64,000 nucleotides of DNA from Spirosoma sp. KUDC1026 (GTDB lineage Bacteria; Bacteroidota; Bacteroidia; Cytophagales; Spirosomataceae), in NCBI RefSeq assembly GCF_013375035.1, contig NZ_CP056032.1:2216001-2280000 (forward strand). The letters are read 5' to 3'. The translations under genes were made by a program, and so were the position numbers. Within the stretch, counting starts at the first letter, position 1, and the number at the start of each line of letters is the position of its first letter. Below, piece after piece: positions 29,020 through 38,454 of this stretch. The notes beneath the pieces were generated by a model, which saw only the letters and a program-made list of their open reading frames with translations, made no database searches and had not been told where the DNA came from.

Positions 29020-30444
29020 CTATTTCGATGGGGCAGGGGCCGTGGCAAACGTAACGTCATACACGGACGACAGATAGCCGTCTGTCGAGCGAAAGCCGCC
29101 GTTCCGCAGCCGGAAGGAGTAGGGGTGACCCGGTTCTAATTTTACTTTCAACCGCAGCGCCCGACCGTCATCGGTTAGGCCCAGTACGCTTTCAATGGGC
29201 ATTTGATCTTTACCGCCCTTACCCAGCTGAATCCCGTATCGTTTGGGTTGCAAGGGCTTGCTAAACCGGACTTGTACTTCGTCGATACCCGCATCGACCG
29301 ATTGACTACCATTGGTAAAGGGTTCGATCGCAATGATCTGCGGACACAACTGCTGATAAGCCGTCAGGACACTATCGATACGAGGAGCCAGCCAGGCGTA
29401 AAACGCGGTATGGCGGGGCATAAACGACTGTAATGTCGGATACTGTTGGCGATGCGTCACGTACTGACGCAGTAGGCCCGTCAGCGTGTCGGTCCAGACG
29501 AATGACCGACTTTGCTCTTCACGCAATTGATTCAGGGCCGTGGTGCCGGTTGAATCATGTTCCTGTAAATACATCACCACCGACGCCCGTACCAGCGATT
29601 CGTACAACATTGTTTTACTGTTGGCATAGGCCTGCTTCCGCATCGGTTCCTGTACACGGGCGTAGACGCTGTCCGCATAGGGGAGCAAGGCCGAAGCCGA
29701 CTGGTCGATGAGTGGATTGACAAACGAGTGATTAAACTCGTGGATGACTGTTGGCAAATAGTCGTCGGTGGCGTACTTGGCCAGCCCCGTACTGTCTACG
29801 GACCAGGTGCCCATAATGGCGTAGTTGATCTGAGAGCCATTTTTGCCCGGTAGGTGTGGACCATAATTTCCTCCGCCGTTGCCCAAGCCAATCACCAGCC
29901 GGAACGCATCATTAGGAGCCGACCCATAGTAACGCTGAAACCAGGGTAGGTCGACCCGCTGAACGACTTGGGTAAAACGAGCTTCCGCTGAACGATAGCG
30001 ATCTGCCTGCTGCTGAAAGAACGTTGCCACATGGGCGTCTTTGTAAAATTGCTTGATCAGATCCGCCAGTTTAGTTGCATCCTCTACCGTCCAGCGGCTG
30101 TCGGGCAGGTGCTTTTCAAACGCAATCGCGGGTTTGAGCGAGGTGGAATCGAGTTGAATAGCGTAACTCATGACAGCGTCGAAACCGATACCCCGTCGGG
30201 TGCGAACATCACGCATGAACGCAACGGCTGGGTGATTTCGGTAAGGACCAAAATGCTGTTCGATGTCCGTTACGTAGGCTATATACCGCTTTTGGGTGTA
30301 TTCGTCATAGTCAGCCAGTCGGGCCAGAATACTCAACAACTCGATTCGGTGATCAACCTTCGGGGTTAGTGATACGGTTGGTTTATACTGTGCTGCCGCC
30401 AATAGCGAGGTACAGAGAAAGAGGAAAAGTAAACGAAGGCGCAT
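29020..30444 (-). CDS. DUF4932 protein, putative secreted metallopeptidase
   Basis: A 474-residue exported protein. The ATG at 30444 gives a signal peptide (MRLRLLFLFLCTSLLAAAQ); an open frame extends further upstream but overlaps the permease gene and encodes no signal. A zinc-peptidase motif HEFNH is at 235-239 (TVIHEFNHSF), preceded by a glycine-rich strand, and TMLYES about 50 residues later may supply the third ligand. The C-terminal 100 residues look like an Ig-like beta domain (VQVRFSKPL). This matches the DUF4932 family, whose substrate is unknown. It lies 77 bp after permease 30522-32858, probably in one transcript. Confidence 0.8.
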   Translation of the reverse strand: MRLRLLFLFLCTSLLAAAQYKPTVSLTPKVDHRIELLSILARLADYDEYTQKRYIAYVTDIEQHFGPYRNHPAVAFMRDVRTRRGIGFDAVMSYAIQLDSTSLKPAIAFEKHLPDSRWTVEDATKLADLIKQFYKDAHVATFFQQQADRYRSAEARFTQVVQRVDLPWFQRYYGSAPNDAFRLVIGLGNGGGNYGPHLPGKNGSQINYAIMGTWSVDSTGLAKYATDDYLPTVIHEFNHSFVNPLIDQSASALLPYADSVYARVQEPMRKQAYANSKTMLYESLVRASVVMYLQEHDSTGTTALNQLREEQSRSFVWTDTLTGLLRQYVTHRQQYPTLQSFMPRHTAFYAWLAPRIDSVLTAYQQLCPQIIAIEPFTNGSQSVDAGIDEVQVRFSKPLQPKRYGIQLGKGGKDQMPIESVLGLTDDGRALRLKVKLEPGHPYSFRLRNGGFRSTDGYLSSVYDVTFATAPAPSK

Positions 30445-30521
30445 ATGGATCTGGTTATGTACTGTAAACAAGAAAACCCGTTCGGTTATGAACAGGTCTT
30501 CTTTGAATGTGAATAGATAGC

Positions 30522-32858
30522 TCATTCGGAACGTAACGATTTGACAGGATTGATCAGGGCGGCCCGGATGCTTTGGTAACTGATGGTTAGCAGGGCGATG
30601 CCAACGGCTAGCCCACCCGCCAGGGCGAATACCCATCCCGACAGTTCTGCCCGATACGCAAAGCCGGTTAGCCATTGATTCATGACATAGTACGCCACCG
30701 GGCTGGCAATGACGATAGCGATGAGTACCAGTTTTAGAAAATCTGTCGAGAGTAGAGCTATCAGGCTGCTGACCGACGCGCCCAGCACTTTTCGGATACC
30801 AATCTCCTTGACGCGCTGTTCAGCGGAGAAGGTTGCTAACCCGAACAGGCCCAGACAAGAGATCAGAATGGCCAGCGCACCGAAATAATTGATGAGTACA
30901 CTGACCTGTTGCTCGCGGTGATAGAGCTTTTCGTACGCTTCGTCCAGAAAGTGGTAACTGAATGGATAGTCTTTATTAAACTGTTTGACCAGCAGATACT
31001 GTGCGCTGGGTGGCATATACGTAATGACAAGCGGCTTGATGGATTCGTGTAGCGAGCCGAGGTGGAAATCCTTCATTAAACCGATGATCGGTCCTCTGCC
31101 AAACCAGAACGTAATATACTGACCTACGGGTTTTTTCATCCCCGGCGTGGATTTGCCCATTAACCGGGCGGCCGCTTCGTTGACAAGGTAGCAAGCTGTA
31201 TCGGCGAGCGCGTTGGGCCGAAAATCGCGTCCATCAAGTAGTTTAATACCGGTGGTTTTGATGAAGTCATTCCCAACCGACATGGCCGATACCTCCACCA
31301 ACTGCTTTTCGTTTTGGCCCGACCAGTGCAAATCAGTGGTGCTGCTTTGTATGTTCAGCGGCAAATGGGCAGCTGTCGTTGCGCTCGCTATCGACGGTCG
31401 TTGCAGTAGTTCATAGCGCAGGGCTTCCGCTTTTTGATAGTCGGTTAACTGGCCTTCCAGACTCAGGTACGCTACATTATCGCGGTCGAGACCAAGGTGT
31501 TTAGTACGCAGGTATGTCATCTGTCGACCAATGACCAGCATACCGACGATCAGGAAAGTCGACAGGGCGAATTGAAACACAACCAGTACCTGCCGAAGCT
31601 GGGATGGACCCAGTGTAGTTTGACGCTGACCTGTTCGCACTGTAAGCCTCTGCAAAATGCGTACGGGCTGCACACCCGATAAAAACATCGCTGGATAGCT
31701 GCCGGCCAGTAAACCGGTAAACAGCACTAATCCGCCAATACCCAGCCAGCGTGATGGATCGGTAAAGTCAAGCGTAATATGTTTGTCGAACAAGGTGTTG
31801 AAAGCTGGCAAGGTAAGCCACACCACTATCAGCGCTAAGACTGCAGCTAACAGACTCAGTAGCGTAGACTCGCTCAGGAATTGACCGATCAGTGCCATCC
31901 GTCGGGCCCCAACTACCTTTCGGACGCCTACCTCCCGTGCCCGTTTGGTGCTACGGGCCGTGCTGAGATTCATAAAATTGATGCAGGCGATCAGCAGAAT
32001 AAATAAGGCTACTAGTCCGAAAATCCGAACGTATTCAATCTGTCCACCTACGGCAACGCCGTTTTTATAGTCGCTCCAGAGATGCAGGTCCGTAATGGGT
32101 TGCAGAATAATTTGCTCCTTGTTGTCGAACGTGGCGTACCGGCGGAACATACCTTTCATGGTGGCTTCTGCCTGCTGAGCCGTGGTTTCGGGTTTCAGGC
32201 GCAGGTATGTCTGCACTGAATTGAAACCCCACTGCGTTTGCCATTCTTCTTCCTGCGCCTTGAAATTGACAAGCCAGTTGAACTGAAGCGTACTGGTGGC
32301 CGGTAGATTTTTCAGGACAGCCCCAACCACAAACCGTTTGTTGTTGTCGAGTTGCAGCGACTGCCCCACAGCCTGCCCGTTCGGAAAGTAAATCTCGGCC
32401 AGGCGTTGACTAATTACGATCTGATTTGGACTGGCCAAGGCCGATTTGGGGTTACCTGATACCGCAGGTAAATCAAATACGTCGAAGAAGCCTGCCGATG
32501 CATATTGTCCCTGCTCTTTCGCTACCCGATCGCCGACACGAATCAGTCGCTCCGAGGGCCACGTCAGCTTCGCAACAGCGGCTACCTGCGGTACATCGCG
32601 GCTAATGGCTTCCGTCAACGGACCGGGGGTGGCAAACGCCGTTTGCGTCTCTCCACCCCGAAAATTGAAGTTCACCCGTACGTACTGAATCTGGGCGTGG
32701 TCAGGCAGGAAGCGGTCGTAACTCAACTCGTCGTATACCCACAGGCCGATGAGCAGACTACAGGCCATACCTAGCGCCAGACCGACGATGTTGATGGTCG
32801 AAAAAGCTTTGTTGCGCAGCAGATTCCGCCAGGCAATTTTGACGTAGTTCAGGAACAT
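30522..32858 (-). CDS. ABC transporter permease, FtsX/MacB family
   Basis: A 778-residue permease, the shortest intact one of the array, starting MFLNYVKIAWRNLLRNKAFST. The first FtsX domain has NFMNLSTARSTKRAREVGVRKVVGA, then TGLLAGSYPAMFL. The second has QRVKEIGIRKVLGASVSS and ends INPVKSLRSE. Two periplasmic MacB-like cores are present. It follows permease 32939-35323 by 80 bp and precedes the DUF4932 gene. Confidence 0.93.
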   Translation of the reverse strand: MFLNYVKIAWRNLLRNKAFSTINIVGLALGMACSLLIGLWVYDELSYDRFLPDHAQIQYVRVNFNFRGGETQTAFATPGPLTEAISRDVPQVAAVAKLTWPSERLIRVGDRVAKEQGQYASAGFFDVFDLPAVSGNPKSALASPNQIVISQRLAEIYFPNGQAVGQSLQLDNNKRFVVGAVLKNLPATSTLQFNWLVNFKAQEEEWQTQWGFNSVQTYLRLKPETTAQQAEATMKGMFRRYATFDNKEQIILQPITDLHLWSDYKNGVAVGGQIEYVRIFGLVALFILLIACINFMNLSTARSTKRAREVGVRKVVGARRMALIGQFLSESTLLSLLAAVLALIVVWLTLPAFNTLFDKHITLDFTDPSRWLGIGGLVLFTGLLAGSYPAMFLSGVQPVRILQRLTVRTGQRQTTLGPSQLRQVLVVFQFALSTFLIVGMLVIGRQMTYLRTKHLGLDRDNVAYLSLEGQLTDYQKAEALRYELLQRPSIASATTAAHLPLNIQSSTTDLHWSGQNEKQLVEVSAMSVGNDFIKTTGIKLLDGRDFRPNALADTACYLVNEAAARLMGKSTPGMKKPVGQYITFWFGRGPIIGLMKDFHLGSLHESIKPLVITYMPPSAQYLLVKQFNKDYPFSYHFLDEAYEKLYHREQQVSVLINYFGALAILISCLGLFGLATFSAEQRVKEIGIRKVLGASVSSLIALLSTDFLKLVLIAIVIASPVAYYVMNQWLTGFAYRAELSGWVFALAGGLAVGIALLTISYQSIRAALINPVKSLRSE

Positions 32859-32878
32859 GGTTGTGTGGGTATAGGGCT

Positions 32879-32932
32879 TAGGGTTCAGGGTGGGGGGCAG
32901 GGGCGTCCATTCGCCCTAGCCTCCGAACCCTA
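32879..32932 (-). terminator. Imperfect hairpin between permease genes
   Basis: TAGGGTTC at 32879-32886 pairs with 32925-32932, with further G/C-rich pairing inside (around 32900-32916). It follows the stop of permease 32939-35323. Sequence and position resemble the hairpin at 25361-25413, and both are followed by the same CGCGGGTTATTC string at the permease 3' end. Confidence 0.4.
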
Positions 32933-32938
32933 CGCGGG

Positions 32939-35323
32939 TTATTCGGAACGTAACGATTTGACGGGATTAACTAAGGCGGCCCGAATACTCTGGTAGCTTA
33001 CCGTGGCAAACGCGATCAGAATAGCAAGCCCAGCGGCCAGGGCCATAAACCACCACTCAATTTTAATGCGGTAGGCAAACGTGCTGAGTATTTTCTGGCC
33101 AAGCCACCAGCCAATTGGCATGGCAATCAGAATTGCCAGTACTACAAGTCTCAAGAAATCTTTCGAGAGCAGAAATGTAACGTCGGCCAACGACGCACCC
33201 AGCACTTTTCGGATCCCAATCTCTTTGGTGCGTTGCTGGGCTAAAAGCGTAACAAGCCCGAAAATGCCCGCACAGGCAATCAGAATTGAGATGGCTGTCA
33301 CGAAACTGATCATTTGCCAGATGTTCTCCATCGAGCGATACGAGCGGGCTACATCATCGGATAGGTACGAATACGTAAGGGTACGTCGAGCCGGGATTTT
33401 CTTGAATTCACGCTCCAGTTCGGCAATGACGGCCGATGCTTTGGTGGCATCGGTCAGCCGTACTGTCAGAAAACTACTCAACCGTTCGGGGCCGCCATAC
33501 CATTGGACTGTGGGCTCAATCTGACCCGTTAGAGCCTGATAATGATAATCTTTCGTTACACCGACAACGGTGTACAGGGTAGGATTGCTAACCTGCCGAA
33601 TTTTCTTGCCGACGCCAGTTTTCCAGCCAAATGCCCGCATAGCCGCTTCGTTGATGATAACCGCGTTACTGGCTGAATCGGCAGTCGTTACGTCCGAAAA
33701 GTTACGACCCTCCCGCAATGGTATCTTGTAGGTTTCATTAAACCGGATGGCCCCGCCCATGTGCCGGACATTGATTTTCCGGGCCTCATCCCCTTCAGGA
33801 TAATAGTTGTTAAAATTAGTCTGATACCCAACGGGCGTGTAATACGTACTTGTAAACGACGCTACGTTTGGGTTCTGCCGCAGCCGGTTCAGGATGCCTT
33901 TGCCTTGAGTAACGGCCGTTTCTTCGTTTCGGTACGCCAGGTCAGTTTTGAAAACCAGCACGTTGTTCCGGTCATACCCAAGATCTGCTTCTTTCATAAA
34001 CTGAATCTGCTGGCGCATACCAATAGTACCCAGAATCAGGACGACAGCCAGCGTAAACTGCAACGTAATCAGGCTATCCCGCCGTAACTGGCCTTTTTTC
34101 GGATTGCTGACAAGTTTGCCTTTTACGGCGTCGGTTGTTTTCAATCCGAGCAGATACAGCGCTGGATACGTACCGGCAATCAGAGCAACCGTCAGTGCTA
34201 CAAGTAATACCGTCAGAATAGTCGGGTAATCGGTGGCCAGATCGATGTCCAGCTGCATATTCTCGCTGCGAAGTCGGTTAAAATTCGGAATCAGGTAATA
34301 CGTCGCAAACAGCACCGACAGGATCAATGACGTTAGTACGACCATTCCCGACTCGGTCCAGAACTGACGTAATACCGACTGCCTCTCTGCCCCGACCACC
34401 TGCCGCACGGCCACTTCCTTCGCCCTGGGCAGCGCCGACGCGGTATTAAGATTGATGAGGTTTACACTGATGATGAATAGCAAGAATAAGGCAATCACAA
34501 GGGATCCCTGAATCAAACCGGCGAACGACGGATTTTCGGTATGAATGAAATTTTTGTATGGGCTGACCAGTAGCGACCGATTTTTGGCCTCCGCATCGAA
34601 ATGGTTTTTGACCAACTGAGGCAATTTGGCTTCCAGTTGAGCTGGATCAGTGCCTTCTTTAAGCAGAATAAACGTACTGGCGAAGTTGTTGTACCAGTTG
34701 GCCTGATTCCTGAAACCAGCGTTATCCGTTAGGTTTGCCGCGGAAAGCAGGACATCGAACTGCTGGGACGAATTAGCCGGAATTTTATCCAGTACACCGG
34801 TAACAAGGTACTGTAATGTATCACTGACTGTTACGTATTTGCCCACCGGATTGATAGAGCCGAACAACTGACGCGCCACTCTCTCGCTGACGATTACCGA
34901 ACGTTTGTCACGTAGCGCCGTAGCCGGATCGCCGTACTTAAACGGAAAGGTAAATACCCGAAAAAAAGTGGAATCAACGTAAGACGTAGCTTCCTGTACG
35001 CTCTTGCTCCCGTATTCCAGCCAGGGAGCATTCCAACTCTGGATATGCGTACCGGTCTCAATTTCCGGATAGTCGCGTAGCATCTGGTCGAGCAACGGAT
35101 ACACAGACTGGTTAAACGTACCGTACTCAGGTATTTTACTTTGGACAATGTAGATTCGGTCCAGCTTTTCATGAGCCGTATCCCAAGACAGGTATTTCTG
35201 GGCAAACAGGATCAGGACTACCACGCACGCCAGTCCTACGGCTAGACCGATTACGTTAATCGTCGTGAATAGGCGATTTCGCCACAAGCTACGAATCGCG
35301 ATTTTGAGGTAGTTGCGGAGCAT
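32939..35323 (-). CDS. ABC transporter permease, FtsX/MacB family
   Basis: A 794-residue permease starting MLRNYLKIAIRSLWRNRLF. The first FtsX domain is variant (NLINLNTASALPRAKEVAVRQVVGA); the second reads QRTKEIGIRKVLGASLAD and ends VNPVKSLRSE. It is the permease nearest to the ATPase, but the opposite-strand Uma2-like gene 35360-35803 lies between them. It must therefore use a promoter in or beyond that gene, or read-through from the ATPase transcript. Confidence 0.93.
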   Translation of the reverse strand: MLRNYLKIAIRSLWRNRLFTTINVIGLAVGLACVVVLILFAQKYLSWDTAHEKLDRIYIVQSKIPEYGTFNQSVYPLLDQMLRDYPEIETGTHIQSWNAPWLEYGSKSVQEATSYVDSTFFRVFTFPFKYGDPATALRDKRSVIVSERVARQLFGSINPVGKYVTVSDTLQYLVTGVLDKIPANSSQQFDVLLSAANLTDNAGFRNQANWYNNFASTFILLKEGTDPAQLEAKLPQLVKNHFDAEAKNRSLLVSPYKNFIHTENPSFAGLIQGSLVIALFLLFIISVNLINLNTASALPRAKEVAVRQVVGAERQSVLRQFWTESGMVVLTSLILSVLFATYYLIPNFNRLRSENMQLDIDLATDYPTILTVLLVALTVALIAGTYPALYLLGLKTTDAVKGKLVSNPKKGQLRRDSLITLQFTLAVVLILGTIGMRQQIQFMKEADLGYDRNNVLVFKTDLAYRNEETAVTQGKGILNRLRQNPNVASFTSTYYTPVGYQTNFNNYYPEGDEARKINVRHMGGAIRFNETYKIPLREGRNFSDVTTADSASNAVIINEAAMRAFGWKTGVGKKIRQVSNPTLYTVVGVTKDYHYQALTGQIEPTVQWYGGPERLSSFLTVRLTDATKASAVIAELEREFKKIPARRTLTYSYLSDDVARSYRSMENIWQMISFVTAISILIACAGIFGLVTLLAQQRTKEIGIRKVLGASLADVTFLLSKDFLRLVVLAILIAMPIGWWLGQKILSTFAYRIKIEWWFMALAAGLAILIAFATVSYQSIRAALVNPVKSLRSE

Positions 35324-35343
35324 AGGCGTTTATTGTAAGTTTG
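35313..35343 (+). promoter_or_regulatory. Vegetative promoter of Uma2-like copy 2
   Basis: TTG at 35313-35315, a 20-bp spacer and a perfect TAAGTTTG at 35336-35343 match the Bacteroidota consensus. The start codon at 35360 or 35378 follows closely. The -33 element lies inside the start of the divergent permease gene. Confidence 0.55.
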
Positions 35344-35359
35344 TTAAAAACAGATCTTT

Positions 35360-35803
35360 ATGTATTTCCCTTCAACTATGCATCCATTGTTAGTTAATGA
35401 AGGTCTCGGCGTGTGGGCTCCCATTGATCACCAGCGTATCATTTCGTTACTGACCATCGGTTTGGGCGTGTTATACCACCGTGAGCGGAGCATCTCACTC
35501 GAACCGTTGCCCGAAACAATGCTTGACGAAGGGAAAGCCAGTCAGGTTCCTGACATTTCCCTTCGGGATAACGAAGCCGCTCAAACACCGATCATTATTG
35601 AAGTGTGTCATACCAATGGGTTGAAAAGTGATTTGCACAAAGTAATTCAACTGATCGACGACGGCTTCTACGGCATTATAGAAGGCTTTATCTATGATTA
35701 CCGAACAAAGCAGTGGCTCCGGTACAAAAAAGGCGATGCTGGAGTTACTGTACCCTCGTCGTTTTCCGACGTACTGGATCTTGACCTGAACAGTTTTTTG
35801 TAG
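35360..35803 (+). CDS. Uma2-like (PD-(D/E)XK fold) protein, copy 2
   Basis: A 147-residue paralogue of 27889-28338; both share PLPETML, VPD, IIEVC, KSDLHKVIQLIDD versus KNDLLKITRLIEE, and the ending DLNSFL. The PD...EVC arrangement suggests a Uma2/DUF820-type nuclease fold; activity is unproven. An alternative ATG at 35378 exists; the first ATG gives an N-terminus comparable in length to copy 1. It is divergent from permease 32939-35323 (36 bp) and convergent with the ATPase gene (36 bp), so it lies antisense within the transporter cluster. Confidence 0.75.
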   Translation: MYFPSTMHPLLVNEGLGVWAPIDHQRIISLLTIGLGVLYHRERSISLEPLPETMLDEGKASQVPDISLRDNEAAQTPIIIEVCHTNGLKSDLHKVIQLIDDGFYGIIEGFIYDYRTKQWLRYKKGDAGVTVPSSFSDVLDLDLNSFL

Positions 35804-35839
35804 GCTGAATCGGAAAATTGTACGTCGACTGTTTACCAA

Positions 35840-36517
35840 CTACACGTGGAAATTCTCCGTTACTACTTTCCCATCAAACAGGTTGATGACCCGGTGCGCA
35901 AAGCCCGAATCATAGGGTGAGTGCGTTACCATGATGATGGTCGTGCCTTCGTCGTTCAGCTCGCTCAGCAGCTTCATTACTTCTTCCCCGTTTTTCGAGT
36001 CGAGGTTACCGGTCGGCTCATCGGCCAGTATCAGTTTGGGTTTGGCAACGACCGCCCGCGCGATGGCTGTCCGCTGTTGCTGTCCACCCGATAGTTGCTG
36101 CGGAAAGTGATTCCGGCGGTGCATAATGCTCATCCGCTCCAGCGCTTCCTCCACGCGCTTTTTCCGTTCATCAGCGGGCGTTTTCAGATAGAGCAACGGT
36201 AGTTCAACGTTTTCATAAACGGTCAGTTCGTCGATCAGGTTGAAGCTCTGAAACACGAACCCAATCGAGCCTTTCCGCAGTTGTGCCCGCTGCCGCTCCG
36301 ACATTCTGGCTACGGCCGTGCCGTAGAAATTGTATTCGCCTTCGCTCGGATTGTCGAGTAGTCCCAGGATGTTCAGCAGCGTCGATTTGCCGCAACCCGA
36401 CGGGCCCATGATAGCGACAAATTCGCCATCCCGGACTTCCATGTTAATGCCGTTCAGAGCGGTTGTTTCCACTTCTTCCGTCGCGAAGAGTTTCTGGAGA
36501 TTGATGGTTTGGATCAT
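35840..36517 (-). CDS. ABC transporter ATP-binding protein, LolD/MacB type
   Basis: A 225-residue cytoplasmic ATPase with Walker [10 protein letters not shown] (38-46), Q-loop Gln90, signature LSGGQQQR (142-149), Walker B LILADEP (162-168) and H-loop His199. The family powers FtsX/MacB-type permeases. It is the only ATPase gene in the window, against twelve long permeases and one short one, so it probably serves several of them. It lies downstream of the adaptor gene on the same strand, with the opposite-strand four-helix-bundle gene between them. Confidence 0.95.
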   Translation of the reverse strand: MIQTINLQKLFATEEVETTALNGINMEVRDGEFVAIMGPSGCGKSTLLNILGLLDNPSEGEYNFYGTAVARMSERQRAQLRKGSIGFVFQSFNLIDELTVYENVELPLLYLKTPADERKKRVEEALERMSIMHRRNHFPQQLSGGQQQRTAIARAVVAKPKLILADEPTGNLDSKNGEEVMKLLSELNDEGTTIIMVTHSPYDSGFAHRVINLFDGKVVTENFHV

Positions 36518-36524
36518 AATCTTT

Positions 36525-37069
36525 GGGGAGGAATGGGAGGAGAGGGAGTAAAGGGACGAACGGGATTTCAGTAGTTTTGTCTGTACTCACCTGAACTCTC
36601 TAATATTATGGCTAAAGTTGAAAAGTTTGAAGATCTGTTAGTGTGGCAAAAGGGACTAGCGCAGGCAATTGACCTCTATAAGTTGTTGGCTGACTGTAGA
36701 GACTATAGTCTACGTGATCAAATGCGTCGCTCGGCTGTATCTGTCCCATCCAATATTGCTGAGGGCTTTGAGCGACACACAAATAAAGAATTCATACGAT
36801 TTCTACGCATAGCGAAAGGCTCAAACGGCGAGTTACGGACGCAAATTCATCTAGCTGTAGGCGTCAATATTTTAGATTCGGAAACCGGTAACCAACTGCT
36901 AAGCAAAAGCCGAATCATCTCATCCATGCTACAAAATCTGATCAAAACGCGGGTTGAGAAATTTGAGTAAATGAAAAAATTAGAAGTGTGAAGAAGGGAT
37001 GAAAAGTATCATATAGAAAGCCCTTTCGTCCCTCTCTTCCCTCTCTTCCCCCTCTTCCCTTTCCTCCTT
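36525..37069. repeat. Purine/pyrimidine inverted repeat flanking a four-helix-bundle gene
   Basis: The GA-rich arm 36525-36565 and the CT-rich arm about 37021-37069 are imperfect reverse complements; both contain AGGGACGAA when read in the same sense. Elsewhere in this window such arms sit close together between genes as hairpins (for example 2502-2604). Here the loop is about 450 bp and contains one complete gene, 36608-36970. Confidence 0.45.
36608..36970 (+). CDS. Four-helix-bundle protein (S23 / 23S rRNA intervening-sequence family)
   Basis: A 120-residue, mostly helical protein with family motifs: FEDLLVWQKG near the N-terminus, SLRDQMRRSAVSVPSNIAEGF near 38-58, and FIRFLRIAKGSNGELRTQ near 66-83. 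The family is encoded in intervening sequences of 23S rRNA in Leptospira and as free genes in many Bacteroidota; it is related to Avd of diversity-generating retroelements. The function of the free genes is unknown. It sits antisense between the adaptor and ATPase genes, inside the loop of an inverted repeat. Confidence 0.9.
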   Translation: MAKVEKFEDLLVWQKGLAQAIDLYKLLADCRDYSLRDQMRRSAVSVPSNIAEGFERHTNKEFIRFLRIAKGSNGELRTQIHLAVGVNILDSETGNQLLSKSRIISSMLQNLIKTRVEKFE

Positions 37070-37071
37070 TT

Positions 37072-38319
37072 CTAAAACTCCAACACCTCATTCTCCCCGA
37101 AATTCTCGTAGCTGCTGGTGATCACCTGATCGCCGGGTTCGAGGCCGGAAAGGACTTCGTAATATTCAGGGTTCTTGCGGCCCAGCGTGATGGTGCGCTT
37201 AACGGCCCGCTTGCCCGATTTGTCAACTACGTACACCCAGTTGCCGCCCGTATCGGAGAAGAAGCCGCCCACCGGCAGCAGCGTGGCTTTGGCCGCCTTG
37301 CCCAGTTCCAATTGTATCGGCGACGATTGGCCACGCTTGATGCCTTCGGGTGCCCCCTTCGGGAAAATCATATCGACTTCGAAACGACCGCTTTTTACTT
37401 CCGGATAGACCCGGCTAATGGCCAGCGGGTATGTTTTACCACTAAATTCGAACGTACCGTTCAGCCCTGAGAAAACCCGGCTGATGTAATGCTCGTCGAC
37501 ACCGACGCGCATTTTGAAGCCGTTCATGTCATCAATCTGGCCAATATTCTGGCCCCGGTTGATGTTTGAGCCAACTTCTACGTCGATGCTTGATAACTGA
37601 CCGGATACCGGCGCTTTCACGACCAGATTATCCAGCGTTTGCTGCCAGAGAGCCACGTTTTTCTGCGTCCGGGCCAGCGTCCCTTCGAGCTGTTTGATTT
37701 GAAACTTAGCGTTATCTTCCTGGTACTTCTGGGTTTCGGTTTCAATCTTCCGCTGACTGGTTAGCCGTTCGTAAGCCCGTTTGGCTTTCAGGTAGTCCTC
37801 TTCCGAAACAACCTTGTCTTTATAGAGCTTGGCCTGACGGTCGTAACTGTCTTTGGCCTGGTCGATCTGAGCGTCGAGGTCAGCCAGGGTTTTGCGGAGC
37901 GTAAAGCGTTCGATCTGAATCCGTTGGCGGGTATTCTGGAGATCATTCACCAGCCGGTTCGCTTCCGTTTCCGATTGTAGAAAGCTGAGTTTAAGACTCT
38001 GGTTTTCCAGCTTCAGAAGGACGTCGCCTTTGTTCACCATCGTTCCCCCTTCAACCAGCTTCTGCGTGACGTAGCCGCCTTCGATAGCATCCAGCCGGAT
38101 CGTTTTCAGGGGTTGAACTACCCCCGTAACGGCGATAAAATCCTCGAAGGGGCCGATCGTTACGTCCGAGACGGTGATTTTATCTTTTTCAACGTTCAGC
38201 GTTGAACGTCGGTCGGCAAAGAAAAGCGTGTAAGCCAGTACAGCTGCGATCAACACACCTCCTCCGGCGAGAGCGATGCGTTGGTTCGTCCAGAATCGTT
38301 TAGGTAAGACGCGGTCCAT
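37072..38319 (-). CDS. Periplasmic adaptor (membrane fusion protein, HlyD/MacA type)
   Basis: A 415-residue adaptor: a single N-terminal TM (about 15-34), a lipoyl-like half motif (IEGGYVTQKLVEGGTMVNKGDVL) near 79, a long coiled-coil hairpin of about 120-240, the second lipoyl half (VKAPVSGQLSSIDVEVGS), and a beta-barrel and membrane-proximal domain to the C-terminus. Such proteins link an inner-membrane transporter to an outer-membrane channel, as MacA does for MacB. It heads the transporter cluster. A sigma-54-like promoter (38385-38400) and tandem activator-type sites (38455-38487) precede it. No TolC-type gene is in the window. Confidence 0.93.
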   Translation of the reverse strand: MDRVLPKRFWTNQRIALAGGGVLIAAVLAYTLFFADRRSTLNVEKDKITVSDVTIGPFEDFIAVTGVVQPLKTIRLDAIEGGYVTQKLVEGGTMVNKGDVLLKLENQSLKLSFLQSETEANRLVNDLQNTRQRIQIERFTLRKTLADLDAQIDQAKDSYDRQAKLYKDKVVSEEDYLKAKRAYERLTSQRKIETETQKYQEDNAKFQIKQLEGTLARTQKNVALWQQTLDNLVVKAPVSGQLSSIDVEVGSNINRGQNIGQIDDMNGFKMRVGVDEHYISRVFSGLNGTFEFSGKTYPLAISRVYPEVKSGRFEVDMIFPKGAPEGIKRGQSSPIQLELGKAAKATLLPVGGFFSDTGGNWVYVVDKSGKRAVKRTITLGRKNPEYYEVLSGLEPGDQVITSSYENFGENEVLEF

Positions 38320-38384
38320 TGGTGTAATAAGCGAAAGAATGAACGAGCGAAAGAGCGCTTAACCTCTGTCGTCAAGCCAAACTT

Positions 38385-38400
38385 TTCAATAGCCGTGCCA
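38385..38400 (-). promoter_or_regulatory. Sigma-54-like promoter of the adaptor gene
   Basis: The minus strand reads TGGCACGGCTATTGAA, matching the consensus TGGCACG-N4-TTGCA at every fixed position except the C of the -12 GC. The predicted leader is about 55 nt. The sigma-54 activator gene is about 2 kb away. Confidence 0.7.
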
Positions 38401-38454
38401 ACTGTACTAGTGTATTGTTTATCAGTATGTTGGCGATTGGCGCCAATTGAAGGG

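Noticed and set aside
30445..30675. N-terminal extension of the DUF4932 protein
   Set aside because: It overlaps the permease 3' end, is antisense-free but out-of-frame permease sequence, and hides the clear signal peptide that starts at 30444.
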